Shown here in pieces: positions 52,526 to 60,218 of a stretch of DNA of 64,000 nucleotides. The notes beneath the pieces were generated by a model. The model ran no database searches, was not told the DNA's origin, and saw only the letters and a program-made list of their open reading frames with translations. The DNA lies in the NCBI RefSeq assembly GCF_022678645.1, contig NZ_JALBWV010000014.1, positions 62,001 through 126,000 on the forward strand. The letters are read 5' to 3'. A program made the translations under genes and the position numbers. Numbering within the stretch: the stretch's first letter is position 1; the number at the start of each line of letters is the position of its first letter. Origin of the DNA: Saccharopolyspora soli (GTDB lineage Bacteria > Actinomycetota > Actinomycetes > Mycobacteriales > Pseudonocardiaceae).

Positions 52526-53254
52526 ATGGCGACGAGTGCTGATCGGGCGTTGGACCTGCTCGACGAGATCGCGGCCCGGCCCGCGCCGACCGGCTTGATG
52601 GAGTTGGCCACTGCGGCGGGTTTGGACAAGAGCACGGCGTCTCGGCTGCTCGCGGTGCTGTGCGGCCGGGGATTGGTGACGCGCGACCCGGACACCCGCC
52701 GGTACGAACCCGGTCCCGCGCTGCTGCTGTTGGCCACCCGCGTGCTGGACAACTCGCCGCTGCGGGCCACGGCGCACAGCCACCTGCAACGGCTGCGGGA
52801 TGCCAGCGGCGAGACGGTGACGCTGCAACTGCGGGTCGGCCTGCAACGGGTGTGCGTCGATGGCGCGGACAGCTCGCAGCCGGTGCGCCGCGTCGCGCAC
52901 ATCGGCGAGGCCAACCCGCTCTACGTGGGCGTCACCGGCAAGGTCATCACCGCGTTCCTGCCGTCGGAACAGGTCGCCTCGGTGCTTGCCGACGGTGCCT
53001 CAGCCGGACGGGACATGAGCCGCCTGCCGCGCGAGCTGGAGCTGATCCGCCGCCGCGGTTACCACGCGAGCATCGGCGACAAGGGCGTGGGCATCGCCGG
53101 GATCTCCGCGCCGGTGCTGACTTCTCGCGGGGTGATCGCGGGTCTGACGGTCAGCGGACCGCACGACCGCTGGACCGTGCCGCGGATGGAGGAGTTCGCC
53201 CCGACGCTGCTCGCCGCGGCCCGCGAAGTCAGCACCGCGCTGGGCGGCCGGTAG
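52526..53254 (+). CDS. IclR-family transcriptional regulator of the second Tct operon
   Basis: This 242-residue IclR protein is shorter and of a different branch from the two dioxygenase-linked ones. Its helix-turn-helix is LATAAGLDKSTASRLLAVL; its effector half includes VGVTGKVITAFLP. The ATG follows GTGAGAGG. An AT-rich patch with CTCT...AGAG ends (52489-52520) precedes it and may hold its operator. The 3' end overlaps the convergent MFS gene by 26 bp. Confidence 0.88.
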   Translation: MATSADRALDLLDEIAARPAPTGLMELATAAGLDKSTASRLLAVLCGRGLVTRDPDTRRYEPGPALLLLATRVLDNSPLRATAHSHLQRLRDASGETVTLQLRVGLQRVCVDGADSSQPVRRVAHIGEANPLYVGVTGKVITAFLPSEQVASVLADGASAGRDMSRLPRELELIRRRGYHASIGDKGVGIAGISAPVLTSRGVIAGLTVSGPHDRWTVPRMEEFAPTLLAAAREVSTALGGR

Positions 53255-54449
53255 CGCGGTTCCTGGTCAGCGCGGCGAACGCGAGTGCCGCACCTACTCC
53301 GGACACCGCCAGCACGATGATCGGGATCGACATCCCGAACCGCTCGTAGAGCCAGCCGAGCAACACCGGACCCAGCACCGTCGCCAGATCGCCGCAGGTG
53401 CGGAAGATGCCGGTGGCCACGCCGATGCGGTTCGGCGGCGCGTGGTCGGCCAGCATCGCCGCTGGCAGCGGCCCGCTGATCGCGGTCAGGGCGCCGACCA
53501 CCAGCAGCACGCCGAGCAAGCCCATCGGTTCGTCGACCGCCAGGTACAACCCGGTGGCAGCGCCGCTGGCCAGCAGCGACGCCGCGAGCACCGGCCGTCG
53601 GCCGAACCGCTCGGCCAGTTGCACGGTCAGCGGCAGCAGCAACAGCGACAAGCCGGTCACCACGCCCAACCCCAGCCCGAACAATTGCGGCGAAACACCG
53701 ATCCGCTCGTAGGCGATCAGCGGAACCAGCGACTGCTGGCCGCCGAACCGGGCGAAGAAGACCGCGAAACCCACGATGTTCACCGCCAGCAACGCGTTGC
53801 TGGCCAACGACCGGGGTGGCGGCGCGTCGTCGAAATCCGGCGGCGTGGCGCCATCCTGCGCCGTCGGCCCGTCGTCGGGTCGGATCAGCGCCCAGCAGAC
53901 GAAAATCGCGGCGGCCCCGCCCGCGAGGCCGAATACCAGCGTCGGACCGCCGAGCGCCATCGCCAGACCGCCGAGTGCGGGCCCGCCCGCCCCGCCGACC
54001 AGCTGCATCGCCTGCAACGTCGCCATGTCGCGACCACGCCGCCACTTCGGCGTGCGCTGCGCCAACAAGGTCTGTCCGCTGGTGATCGCCACCGCGCCGA
54101 GCACCCCGTTGACCACGCGCGCTGCGACCAGCTGCGCCAGCGAGGTGACGAAGCCGGTCGCGACGGTCACGACCACCACACCAGCAACCGAGATCAGCAG
54201 CAGGTGCCGCGCTGGCACTCGGGCCAACAGCAGCCCCGCTGGCAGGTTCGCCAGCAGCCGACCGACCCCGAAGATCCCGACCACCAGGCCGAGCATCGCC
54301 GGTCCGGCACCGAAGGACGCCGCGTACACCGGCAGCACCGGGACGACCGAGCCCCAGGTCATCTGGGTAGCCGCGACGAGCCCGCAGCAGATGACCAACT
54401 GCTCCCGCCGAAGCCCGACCGGCAGCAGCCGTTGTTGCGTTGTGCTCAT
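53229..54449 (-). CDS. MFS transporter
   Basis: This 406-residue transporter has 12 hydrophobic segments. It has a loop-2/3 motif region (FGVGRLLANLPAGLLLAR) and a long acidic central loop (DDGPTAQDGATPPDFDDAPP). It is the last gene of the minus-strand run that starts at 57977, so it may handle the same compound as the ABC importer. Direction of transport cannot be told. Confidence 0.88.
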   Translation of the reverse strand: MSTTQQRLLPVGLRREQLVICCGLVAATQMTWGSVVPVLPVYAASFGAGPAMLGLVVGIFGVGRLLANLPAGLLLARVPARHLLLISVAGVVVVTVATGFVTSLAQLVAARVVNGVLGAVAITSGQTLLAQRTPKWRRGRDMATLQAMQLVGGAGGPALGGLAMALGGPTLVFGLAGGAAAIFVCWALIRPDDGPTAQDGATPPDFDDAPPPRSLASNALLAVNIVGFAVFFARFGGQQSLVPLIAYERIGVSPQLFGLGLGVVTGLSLLLLPLTVQLAERFGRRPVLAASLLASGAATGLYLAVDEPMGLLGVLLVVGALTAISGPLPAAMLADHAPPNRIGVATGIFRTCGDLATVLGPVLLGWLYERFGMSIPIIVLAVSGVGAALAFAALTRNRATGRPARC

Positions 54450-54459
54450 CGGCCGAGGA

Positions 54460-55518
54460 CTACTTCGGGGCGGCGGCCCGGACGAACTCCGGGTCGACGA
54501 CATCCGCGTAGGTCACCGGCTTGTCGCCGTCCTTGAGCACACCCGCGCGGCGCACCACGTTCAACGCCGTGGCCACGGCCGGTTCGGTGATGTCGCCGGA
54601 GTACTCCCACAACTGGTCGGCGTAGGCCCGTTCCAGGGTGGCCTCGACGACCTCCGGCGGCAGGTTGCTGAACTGCTTCTTGGCGACCTCGGTCGCGGCC
54701 TGCCGATCGTCGCGGACCACCGCGAGCGCCTCCAGCATGCCCTGCACGAACTTCCGGGTGGTCTCCGCGCCGTCGCCGGTCGCGGTGTCCATCCGGACGT
54801 TGACGGTCGAATAGGCGTAAGGGCCGAGCCCATTCGGCGGGCTGAAGAACGGTTCCTGCCAAACACCCTGCCGCACGCCCTGCGCCAACACCGGATCGGC
54901 GACCACCGCGACGTCGGCTTGGCCCTGCGCCACGATGCTCATCGGTGCGGCGGCGTCCACCGCCTCGATGAGCTTCACATCGGATGCCTGCAACCCGCCC
55001 TCGGCCAGCACGTAGCGCAGGATCGAGTTCGGGGTACCGCCGTAGGCACCGGTCACCACGCGCTTGCCGCGCAGGTAGCTCGCGACCGACCGCACGTCGG
55101 TCATCGGCGGCGCGGGTTGCCCGGCAGCCGCGGTGAAGTACACGTTGCCCCGGTTGACCACGTTGACCACTGCCTTGATCGCCGCGCTCTGCGACGGGTT
55201 CTGCGCCTGCACGAAGCCGTTGTGCTCGGGACCGCCGATGAAGCCCCAAGCCTGCCTGCTGAGCACGGCGTTGGTGTGCGCGGCGCCGCCCTGCAAGGTC
55301 AGCGCGCGCACGTTGAGGCCGTGCTTGGCGAAGATGCCCCGGTCGATGCCGACGTACAGGGGCAGGTAGCCCAGGCTGTGCGCGGGCTCGGCGATGACCA
55401 GCTCACCGGAGTCGCCGCCCGAAGCCGCACCGCAGCCGGTCAGCACCAACGCCGCGGCGGCGCTGGCCGCCGCGAGCCGCAGTACCGCGCGGCGCGAGCC
55501 GTACCACATAGGCCGCAT
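54460..55518 (-). CDS. NitT/TauT-type ABC substrate-binding lipoprotein
   Basis: This 352-residue binding protein has a lipobox LVLTGC (Cys29). It has a SsuA/ThiY-like fold: LGYLPLYVGIDRGIFAKHGLNV, then GGPEHNGFV and QGQADVAVVADPV. It lies one base after the permease stop. Such systems import sulfonates, nitrate, pyrimidine precursors, or aromatic acids. The co-transcribed amidohydrolase favours an amide-bearing or N-heterocyclic compound, as inference. Confidence 0.88.
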   Translation of the reverse strand: MRPMWYGSRRAVLRLAAASAAAALVLTGCGAASGGDSGELVIAEPAHSLGYLPLYVGIDRGIFAKHGLNVRALTLQGGAAHTNAVLSRQAWGFIGGPEHNGFVQAQNPSQSAAIKAVVNVVNRGNVYFTAAAGQPAPPMTDVRSVASYLRGKRVVTGAYGGTPNSILRYVLAEGGLQASDVKLIEAVDAAAPMSIVAQGQADVAVVADPVLAQGVRQGVWQEPFFSPPNGLGPYAYSTVNVRMDTATGDGAETTRKFVQGMLEALAVVRDDRQAATEVAKKQFSNLPPEVVEATLERAYADQLWEYSGDITEPAVATALNVVRRAGVLKDGDKPVTYADVVDPEFVRAAAPK

Positions 55519-55519
55519 G

Positions 55520-56383
55520 TCAATTGCCTCCGTGCAGTAGTTGGGCGCGCAGTCGGCGCTCCACGAGTCCGACGACCAGGTACAACACCAGCGAGAGCAG
55601 TGCGAGGATGACCACGCCGACCCAGATCAGCGAGATGTCGTACACCGTGCCCGCGTAGACGACCAGTCGCCCGAGCCCGCGCTCGGAGCCGATGTACTCG
55701 CCGACGATCGCGCCAGCGAGCGCGAGCCCGATGGTGACCCGCAGCCCGGAGATGATCCACGGCATCGTGCCGGGCACCACGACGCTGCGGAACACCTTCC
55801 ACCTGCTCGCCCCGAGGCTGTTGAGCATCCTGGTCAGGTCGGGGTCGATGGCGCGCACCCCGGCGGCGGCGTTGAGCGCCTGCACCGCGACCACCAGCGC
55901 GGTGGCCATCGCGATCTTCGAAGAGATCCCGATGCCTAGCACCAGCACCACGATCGGCGCCAACGCGAGTTTCGGAATCGCCTCCAGCGCCACCACGAAC
56001 GGCTCGGCGACCTTGGCGTAGGTCCGCGACCACCAGAAGGACAGGCCGATGGCCACGCCGAGCACGGTGCCGAGCGCGAATCCGGCGATGGCGCTGCCGA
56101 AGGTGTAGGCGGTGTCGCTGATCAGCGTGGCCGACGAGAACTGCTGCACGGCCTTGGCCCAGATCTCGCTCGGCATGGACCAGAAGAACGGATCGACCAC
56201 GCCCAACCGCGCGCACCACTCCCAGCCGCCGACGGCGGCCGCGATCACCACCACGCGCAGCAGGATCACCACCGCCCGGTTGGGTGGCGCGGCACGGCGT
56301 TCCTTGCGCGGTCGAACCTTGTCCCTGGAGCCGAGCAGTTCGTCCAGAGTGGACAGCACCTGGGAAGGTGTGCTGGCGGTCAT
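55520..56383 (-). CDS. NitT/TauT-type ABC permease
   Basis: This 287-residue permease has six membrane segments. It has the EAA loop in NSLGASRWKVFRSVVVPGTMP. A 40-residue charged N-terminus precedes the first segment. It overlaps the ATPase gene by four bases and is followed at once by the binding-protein gene, giving a complete importer. Confidence 0.92.
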   Translation of the reverse strand: MTASTPSQVLSTLDELLGSRDKVRPRKERRAAPPNRAVVILLRVVVIAAAVGGWEWCARLGVVDPFFWSMPSEIWAKAVQQFSSATLISDTAYTFGSAIAGFALGTVLGVAIGLSFWWSRTYAKVAEPFVVALEAIPKLALAPIVVLVLGIGISSKIAMATALVVAVQALNAAAGVRAIDPDLTRMLNSLGASRWKVFRSVVVPGTMPWIISGLRVTIGLALAGAIVGEYIGSERGLGRLVVYAGTVYDISLIWVGVVILALLSLVLYLVVGLVERRLRAQLLHGGN

Positions 56384-57222
56384 CGCGGTTCCTCTGCTCG
56401 CTTGGCTTCCCGCAGCAGCGCGCGCACCCGCGCCCGGATCGCGGTGAACTCCGGCGTGCTGGAGAGGTCCGGATGGTGCTGCCGGGGCTTGGGCAGATCG
56501 ACCGGCACGGTGTCGATCACCCGGCCGGGCCGACCGGAGAGCACGTAGATGGTGTCGGACAGGTAGACGGCCTCGTCGATGTCGTGCGTGACGAACACGA
56601 TCGTCTTGCCGAAGTCGGCCTGGATGTCCAGCAACCAGTTCTGCATCTGCTCCCTGGTCTGCGCGTCCAGCGCGGCGAACGGCTCGTCGAGCAGCATCAC
56701 GTCCCGGTGGAACAGCAGGGTGCGCAGCAGCGCGGCGCGCTGCCGCATGCCACCGGAGAGCTGCGCGGGATAGGAGTCGACGAACTCGCCCAACCCGTAG
56801 TGCCCCAGCAGCGGGCGGGCCAACTCCGCGGCCTGCTTCCTGGGAACTCCGCAGACCTCCGCGGCGAGCACCACGTTGTCCAGCACGGTGCGCCAGGGCA
56901 GCAGCATGTCCTTCTGCAGCATGAACCCGACCAGGCCGGTCTTGCCCGTGGTGTCCTGCCCGCCGATGAGCACCGAGCCACCGCTGGGCCGCTCCAACCC
57001 GGCGATGATGGAGAACAGGGTGCTCTTGCCGCACCCCGAGGGGCCGACCACCGAGACGAAGCCGCCAGCGGGCACGTGCAGGTCGATCGGCGCCAGCGCC
57101 GGGACCTCCTCGACGCGCTTGCGCGCGACCTGCCGCTGGTAGACCTTGCTGACGCCGTCGATCCGCAGGTCGGCGCCTCGGGAAGTGGTTGCGCGCGTGG
57201 GAGTTTCGGTCAGCGCGGTCAT
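56380..57222 (-). CDS. NitT/TauT-type ABC ATPase
   Basis: This 280-residue ATPase has Walker A GPSGCGKST, a Q-loop at FMLQKDMLLPW, signature LSGGMRQR, Walker B VMLLDEPFAALD and switch His in THDIDEA. These match the SsuB/TauB branch. The ATG overlaps the stop of the amidohydrolase gene. Confidence 0.94.
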   Translation of the reverse strand: MTALTETPTRATTSRGADLRIDGVSKVYQRQVARKRVEEVPALAPIDLHVPAGGFVSVVGPSGCGKSTLFSIIAGLERPSGGSVLIGGQDTTGKTGLVGFMLQKDMLLPWRTVLDNVVLAAEVCGVPRKQAAELARPLLGHYGLGEFVDSYPAQLSGGMRQRAALLRTLLFHRDVMLLDEPFAALDAQTREQMQNWLLDIQADFGKTIVFVTHDIDEAVYLSDTIYVLSGRPGRVIDTVPVDLPKPRQHHPDLSSTPEFTAIRARVRALLREAKRAEEPR

Positions 57223-57977
57223 GGTGCGGCGACCAGTTCGGCGTCCTTCGCGGGCGTGGCGGGCGCGATCCGACCGGCGAAGAGGTCCGAGGGCAGCCCG
57301 GCGAGGTAGGCCAGGCCGGTTTCCAGGTTGATCACGTCCGCGTACTTGGCGTTCATGTCGAAGAGATTGATCGCGTGCGAGGCTTCGCCGCGGTCGAAGG
57401 TGCCTTCCTCGACGATGCTGACCCGCAGGTTGTTGGAGAACGCGTCGATGACGCTGGCCCGCACGCAGCCGCTGGTGGTGGTGCCGACCACCAGCAGCGA
57501 GTCGACGGCCAGTTCGGTGAGGTAGCTCATCAGCGCGGTGCCGAAGAACGCGCTGGGCTTGGTCTTGGCGATCAGCACGTCCTGCGGTTGCGGGGCGATC
57601 TCGGCGACGATGGTGTTGCCGTCGACGTCGGGAACGTGGGAGTCCTCGCTGTTGCGGCTGTTGCGCCACAAGCCCCGGCCGAAGCCGTCCGGGCGGCGGT
57701 CGACCCCGGTGCTGTAGAAGATCGGCACGTTCTTCTCGCGAGCGCCCGCGAGCAGTTCCGCGATCGCCGCAACGCCCTGCCAGCCCTCCTCGCCGCAGCT
57801 GTTGTGCCAGTTCTTGATCGACTCCAGGATCGGCTGCGGCTCGTGCCCTACGAAGGCGTAGTTGACGTCGACGACCAGCACCGCGGGACGTTCGCCCATG
57901 CCCAGGTAGGTGCCGTAGCCGGACGCCGCGAAGACCTGGCGATCACGTTCGGTGAGGTATTCGTCCCAGATTTTCAT
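57219..57977 (-). CDS. Isochorismatase-family amidohydrolase with catalytic cysteine
   Basis: This 252-residue protein has the full triad of cysteine hydrolases: Asp in AVLVVDVNYAF, Lys in IAKTKPSAFFGTAL and Cys in TTTSGCVRASVIDAF. Length and motifs resemble N-carbamoylsarcosine or maleamate amidohydrolases. It is the first gene of the importer operon, so it probably releases ammonia or a carbamoyl group from the imported compound. Compare the cysteine-less relative at 45716. Confidence 0.88.
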   Translation of the reverse strand: MKIWDEYLTERDRQVFAASGYGTYLGMGERPAVLVVDVNYAFVGHEPQPILESIKNWHNSCGEEGWQGVAAIAELLAGAREKNVPIFYSTGVDRRPDGFGRGLWRNSRNSEDSHVPDVDGNTIVAEIAPQPQDVLIAKTKPSAFFGTALMSYLTELAVDSLLVVGTTTSGCVRASVIDAFSNNLRVSIVEEGTFDRGEASHAINLFDMNAKYADVINLETGLAYLAGLPSDLFAGRIAPATPAKDAELVAAP

Positions 57978-58104
57978 CTGCGCGCTCCCTGTCGTTGCCC
58001 AGCGTTTTCCGGGGTTGGCAGCGAACGCTAAGTTCGGCTATTTGCGCTGGCTTCTCGCCGCCGTAACGCTGGCGCTACGCCACGAAACTCGCCCGTGTCG
58101 GCCC

Positions 58105-58128
58105 TGTGACCAGCAAATATGTGACCAG
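58105..58128. promoter_or_regulatory. Direct repeats before the GntR gene
   Basis: TGTGACCAG occurs at 58105-58113 and 58120-58128 in the divergent gap between the amidohydrolase operon and the GntR gene. This may be a regulator site. GntR operators are more often inverted repeats. Confidence 0.35.
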
Positions 58129-58170
58129 GTAAGCGAACAACTCCACCAATTCTGCTCGTATGCTCCTGGT

Positions 58171-58908
58171 ATGGAGATCAGCGCCTCGCGGCCCCGGCGG
58201 CGCCACATCGCCCGACGAGCGCGGGATTTGCTGCGCGAGGATGTGAGTTCCGGCCGGTGGATTCCCGGTCCGCTGCCGTCGGAAGAGGCGTTGGCGTCGT
58301 CGCTGTCGGTGTCGCGCAACGTGGTTCGCGAGGCCTTGGCCATGCTCGTCGGCGAAGGGCTGTTGGACAGGGTTCCCGGCGCTGGCACGTTCGTCATCTC
58401 GCGCAAGGCGATTCACCGCTTCGACATGCTGCGCGCGTTGGGCGAGGACGCTGGCGAGGACACCGCGGTGCGACGGCGGACCATCACCTTGGAGACGGTT
58501 CCGGCCGCCGAGCAGGTGGCCGCGTCGCTAGGCGTGCGAGCCGGTGACCCGGTGCTGCTGCTGGAGCGCGTGACACTGGTGCGGGACACCCCGACGGCGC
58601 TGTGGACCACCTATCTGCCGCACCACCTCGCCAAGCCGCTGCTGGACCGCGACCCGCCACCAGCGGAGAACGCCTACCAGATCATCGAATCGTTGGGGCT
58701 TGAGCTGGGTTCGTCGGAGGTGCAGACCGAGGCGGTGGCCGCCGACCCGGTGGTGGCCGAACTCCTGGAGGTCCCGACGGGCTGGCCCCTGTTGCTGCTG
58801 CGCCGAACTCTGCGGCTGGTCGACGGTGTGGCGGTGGACGTGGGCACCGGTTACATGCGAGGCGACCAGGTCGTCCTGACCACCCACCTGTCCCGAGCTC
58901 GGAGCTGA
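58171..58908 (+). CDS. GntR-family regulator (UTRA type)
   Basis: This 245-residue regulator has a GntR winged helix (GPLPSEEALASSLSVSRNVVREAL) and a C-terminal UTRA-type ligand domain (LLLERVTLVRDTPTALWTTYLP). It is divergent from the amidohydrolase/importer operon and likely senses the imported compound. The ATG at 58171 begins MEISASRPRRR; no strong ribosome binding site is seen, so a leaderless mRNA is possible. Confidence 0.88.
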   Translation: MEISASRPRRRHIARRARDLLREDVSSGRWIPGPLPSEEALASSLSVSRNVVREALAMLVGEGLLDRVPGAGTFVISRKAIHRFDMLRALGEDAGEDTAVRRRTITLETVPAAEQVAASLGVRAGDPVLLLERVTLVRDTPTALWTTYLPHHLAKPLLDRDPPPAENAYQIIESLGLELGSSEVQTEAVAADPVVAELLEVPTGWPLLLLRRTLRLVDGVAVDVGTGYMRGDQVVLTTHLSRARS

Positions 58909-58914
58909 GCACCC

Positions 58915-58962
58915 GGTCGTGAGTGCGAAAGCGGGCTCCAACCCGGCTACGCACTCACGACC
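58915..58962. terminator. GTGAGTG-family stem-loop after the GntR gene
   Basis: GGTCGTGAGTGCG and CGCACTCACGACC form a perfect 13-bp stem, with an inner GCGGG/CCCGGC stem. It begins six bases after the GntR stop. Confidence 0.7.
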
Positions 58963-58977
58963 CCATTCAGGTGAGAG

Positions 58978-59192
58978 GTGAGGGGCACCTTTTGCGTGAA
59001 TTGGTGTGCGTGGTGCTGAGTCTTGCGAGTGGTTCGTTGGGTCGGAACCGGCGTGTTCACCCACGAGCGGGTGCGGTGCGAGCCGCTTGGGGTCGTGAGT
59101 GGTTGTGGTCGCTCTGGCGACCGTTACCACTCACGACTCCGAGGCGAGCTCCAATCCGCGTGCCTTTTAAGTTGGGAAAAGGTGCCCCTCAC
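58978..59192. repeat. Split inverted repeat enclosing another hairpin
   Basis: GTGAGGGGCACCTTTT (58978-58993) and AAAAGGTGCCCCTCAC (59177-59192) are perfect inverted arms 183 bp apart. The arm core resembles the terminator at 42020-42066, where the arms adjoin. Here the arms seem pushed apart by inserted sequence containing the hairpin at 59092-59137. Confidence 0.65.
59092..59137. repeat. GTGAGTG-family stem-loop inside the split repeat
   Basis: GTCGTGAGTGGT and ACCACTCACGAC pair over 12 bp, enclosing GGTCGC-TCTG-GCGACC. No gene borders it. It lies in a 524-bp gene-free stretch (58909-59432). Confidence 0.6.
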
Positions 59193-59262
59193 CTCGTTCC
59201 CATCGCCCCCTGTGGTGCCCGCGCGGGGTCGGTCGAAGGCGGTATTCGGTTGTTCGTTGTTT

Positions 59263-59298
59263 GTCTTATTTGTCTTGTTTGTCTTGTTTGTCTTTTTA
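59263..59298 (+). repeat. 9-bp tandem repeat, pyrimidine-rich
   Basis: GTCTT is repeated every 9 bp four times (unit GTCTTGTTT with variants), a T-rich run unusual in this GC-rich DNA. It could read as FVLFVLFVLF in one frame, but no convincing gene surrounds it. Confidence 0.65.
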
Positions 59299-59432
59299 GG
59301 TGGTAATGTTCTGGTGCTTTTCGATGATCCCGACGGCGAACTGGTCGTCGGGTAAGTCGCTGATTTCCTCGTCAACGCGGTCGCCAGCCAGCCGACCAAG
59401 CAGCATCGACCACTGCAGAACGGATCGCAGAC

Positions 59433-60218
59433 ATGAGCTCGGCAACCGCGGCCAGCCAGCAGGTGGCCTTCCAATTGGCGGCGCTGACCAAGAGGTTCTC
59501 CGGCAACATCGCCGCTGATCAGGTCAGCCTCGACGTGCCGCCGGGCTCGCTGACCGGACTGGTCGGCCCGAACGGTGCGGGCAAGAGCACCTCGCTGGCG
59601 ATGGCGGTCGGGTTGCTGCGCCCCGACTCCGGAACCGCCCTGGTGCACGGTGTCGACGTGTGGCGGGATCCGATGCGTGCGAAGGCGATGCTCGGTGTGC
59701 TGCCCGACGGCCTAGCGCTGCCGGAGCGGCTGACCGGCGCGGAGTTGCTGCGGCACTGGGGCGCGCTGCGGCGAATGCCCAGGGCCGAGGTCCGGGAACG
59801 GGCGCTGGAGTTGATGGAGGTCCTCGAACTCGACGGTGCCGAACGCGAGGGACGGCTGGTCATCGAGTACTCGACGGGGATGCGGAAGAAGATCGGCCTC
59901 GCGACCGCGCTGCTGCACTCGCCACGAGTGCTGGTGCTGGACGAGCCGTTCGAGGCGGTGGACCCGATTTCGGCCCGAGTGCTGCGCCGGATCCTGCGGC
60001 GGTTCGTCGACGCTGGCGGCTCGGTCGTCATCTCCTCGCACGTGATGGCCACCGTGGAAAACCTCTGCGACCGCGTCGCGATCATCGCCTCGGGCCAGGT
60101 GTTGGTGGCCGGGCCGCTGGACGAGGTGCGGGCTGGCACCACCCTCGAAGACGTCTTCGTGCGCTTGGTCGGCGAGCCTGCGCAACGGGAGCAGGAGCTG
60201 ACGTGGTTGGGGAACTGA
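59433..60218 (+). CDS. ABC exporter ATPase
   Basis: This 261-residue ATPase has Walker A GPNGAGKST, a signature written YSTGMRKK in place of LSGGQ, Walker B VLVLDEPFEAVD and switch His in SSHVMATV. The altered signature is common in the ABC-2-type drug/peptide exporter branch. It overlaps the membrane-protein gene by 16 bp. Substrate unknown. Confidence 0.9.
   Translation: MSSATAASQQVAFQLAALTKRFSGNIAADQVSLDVPPGSLTGLVGPNGAGKSTSLAMAVGLLRPDSGTALVHGVDVWRDPMRAKAMLGVLPDGLALPERLTGAELLRHWGALRRMPRAEVRERALELMEVLELDGAEREGRLVIEYSTGMRKKIGLATALLHSPRVLVLDEPFEAVDPISARVLRRILRRFVDAGGSVVISSHVMATVENLCDRVAIIASGQVLVAGPLDEVRAGTTLEDVFVRLVGEPAQREQELTWLGN

Noticed and set aside
59023-59355. A 110-residue frame containing FVLFVLFVLF
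   Set aside because: It reads through two hairpins and a tandem repeat and has no ribosome binding site.
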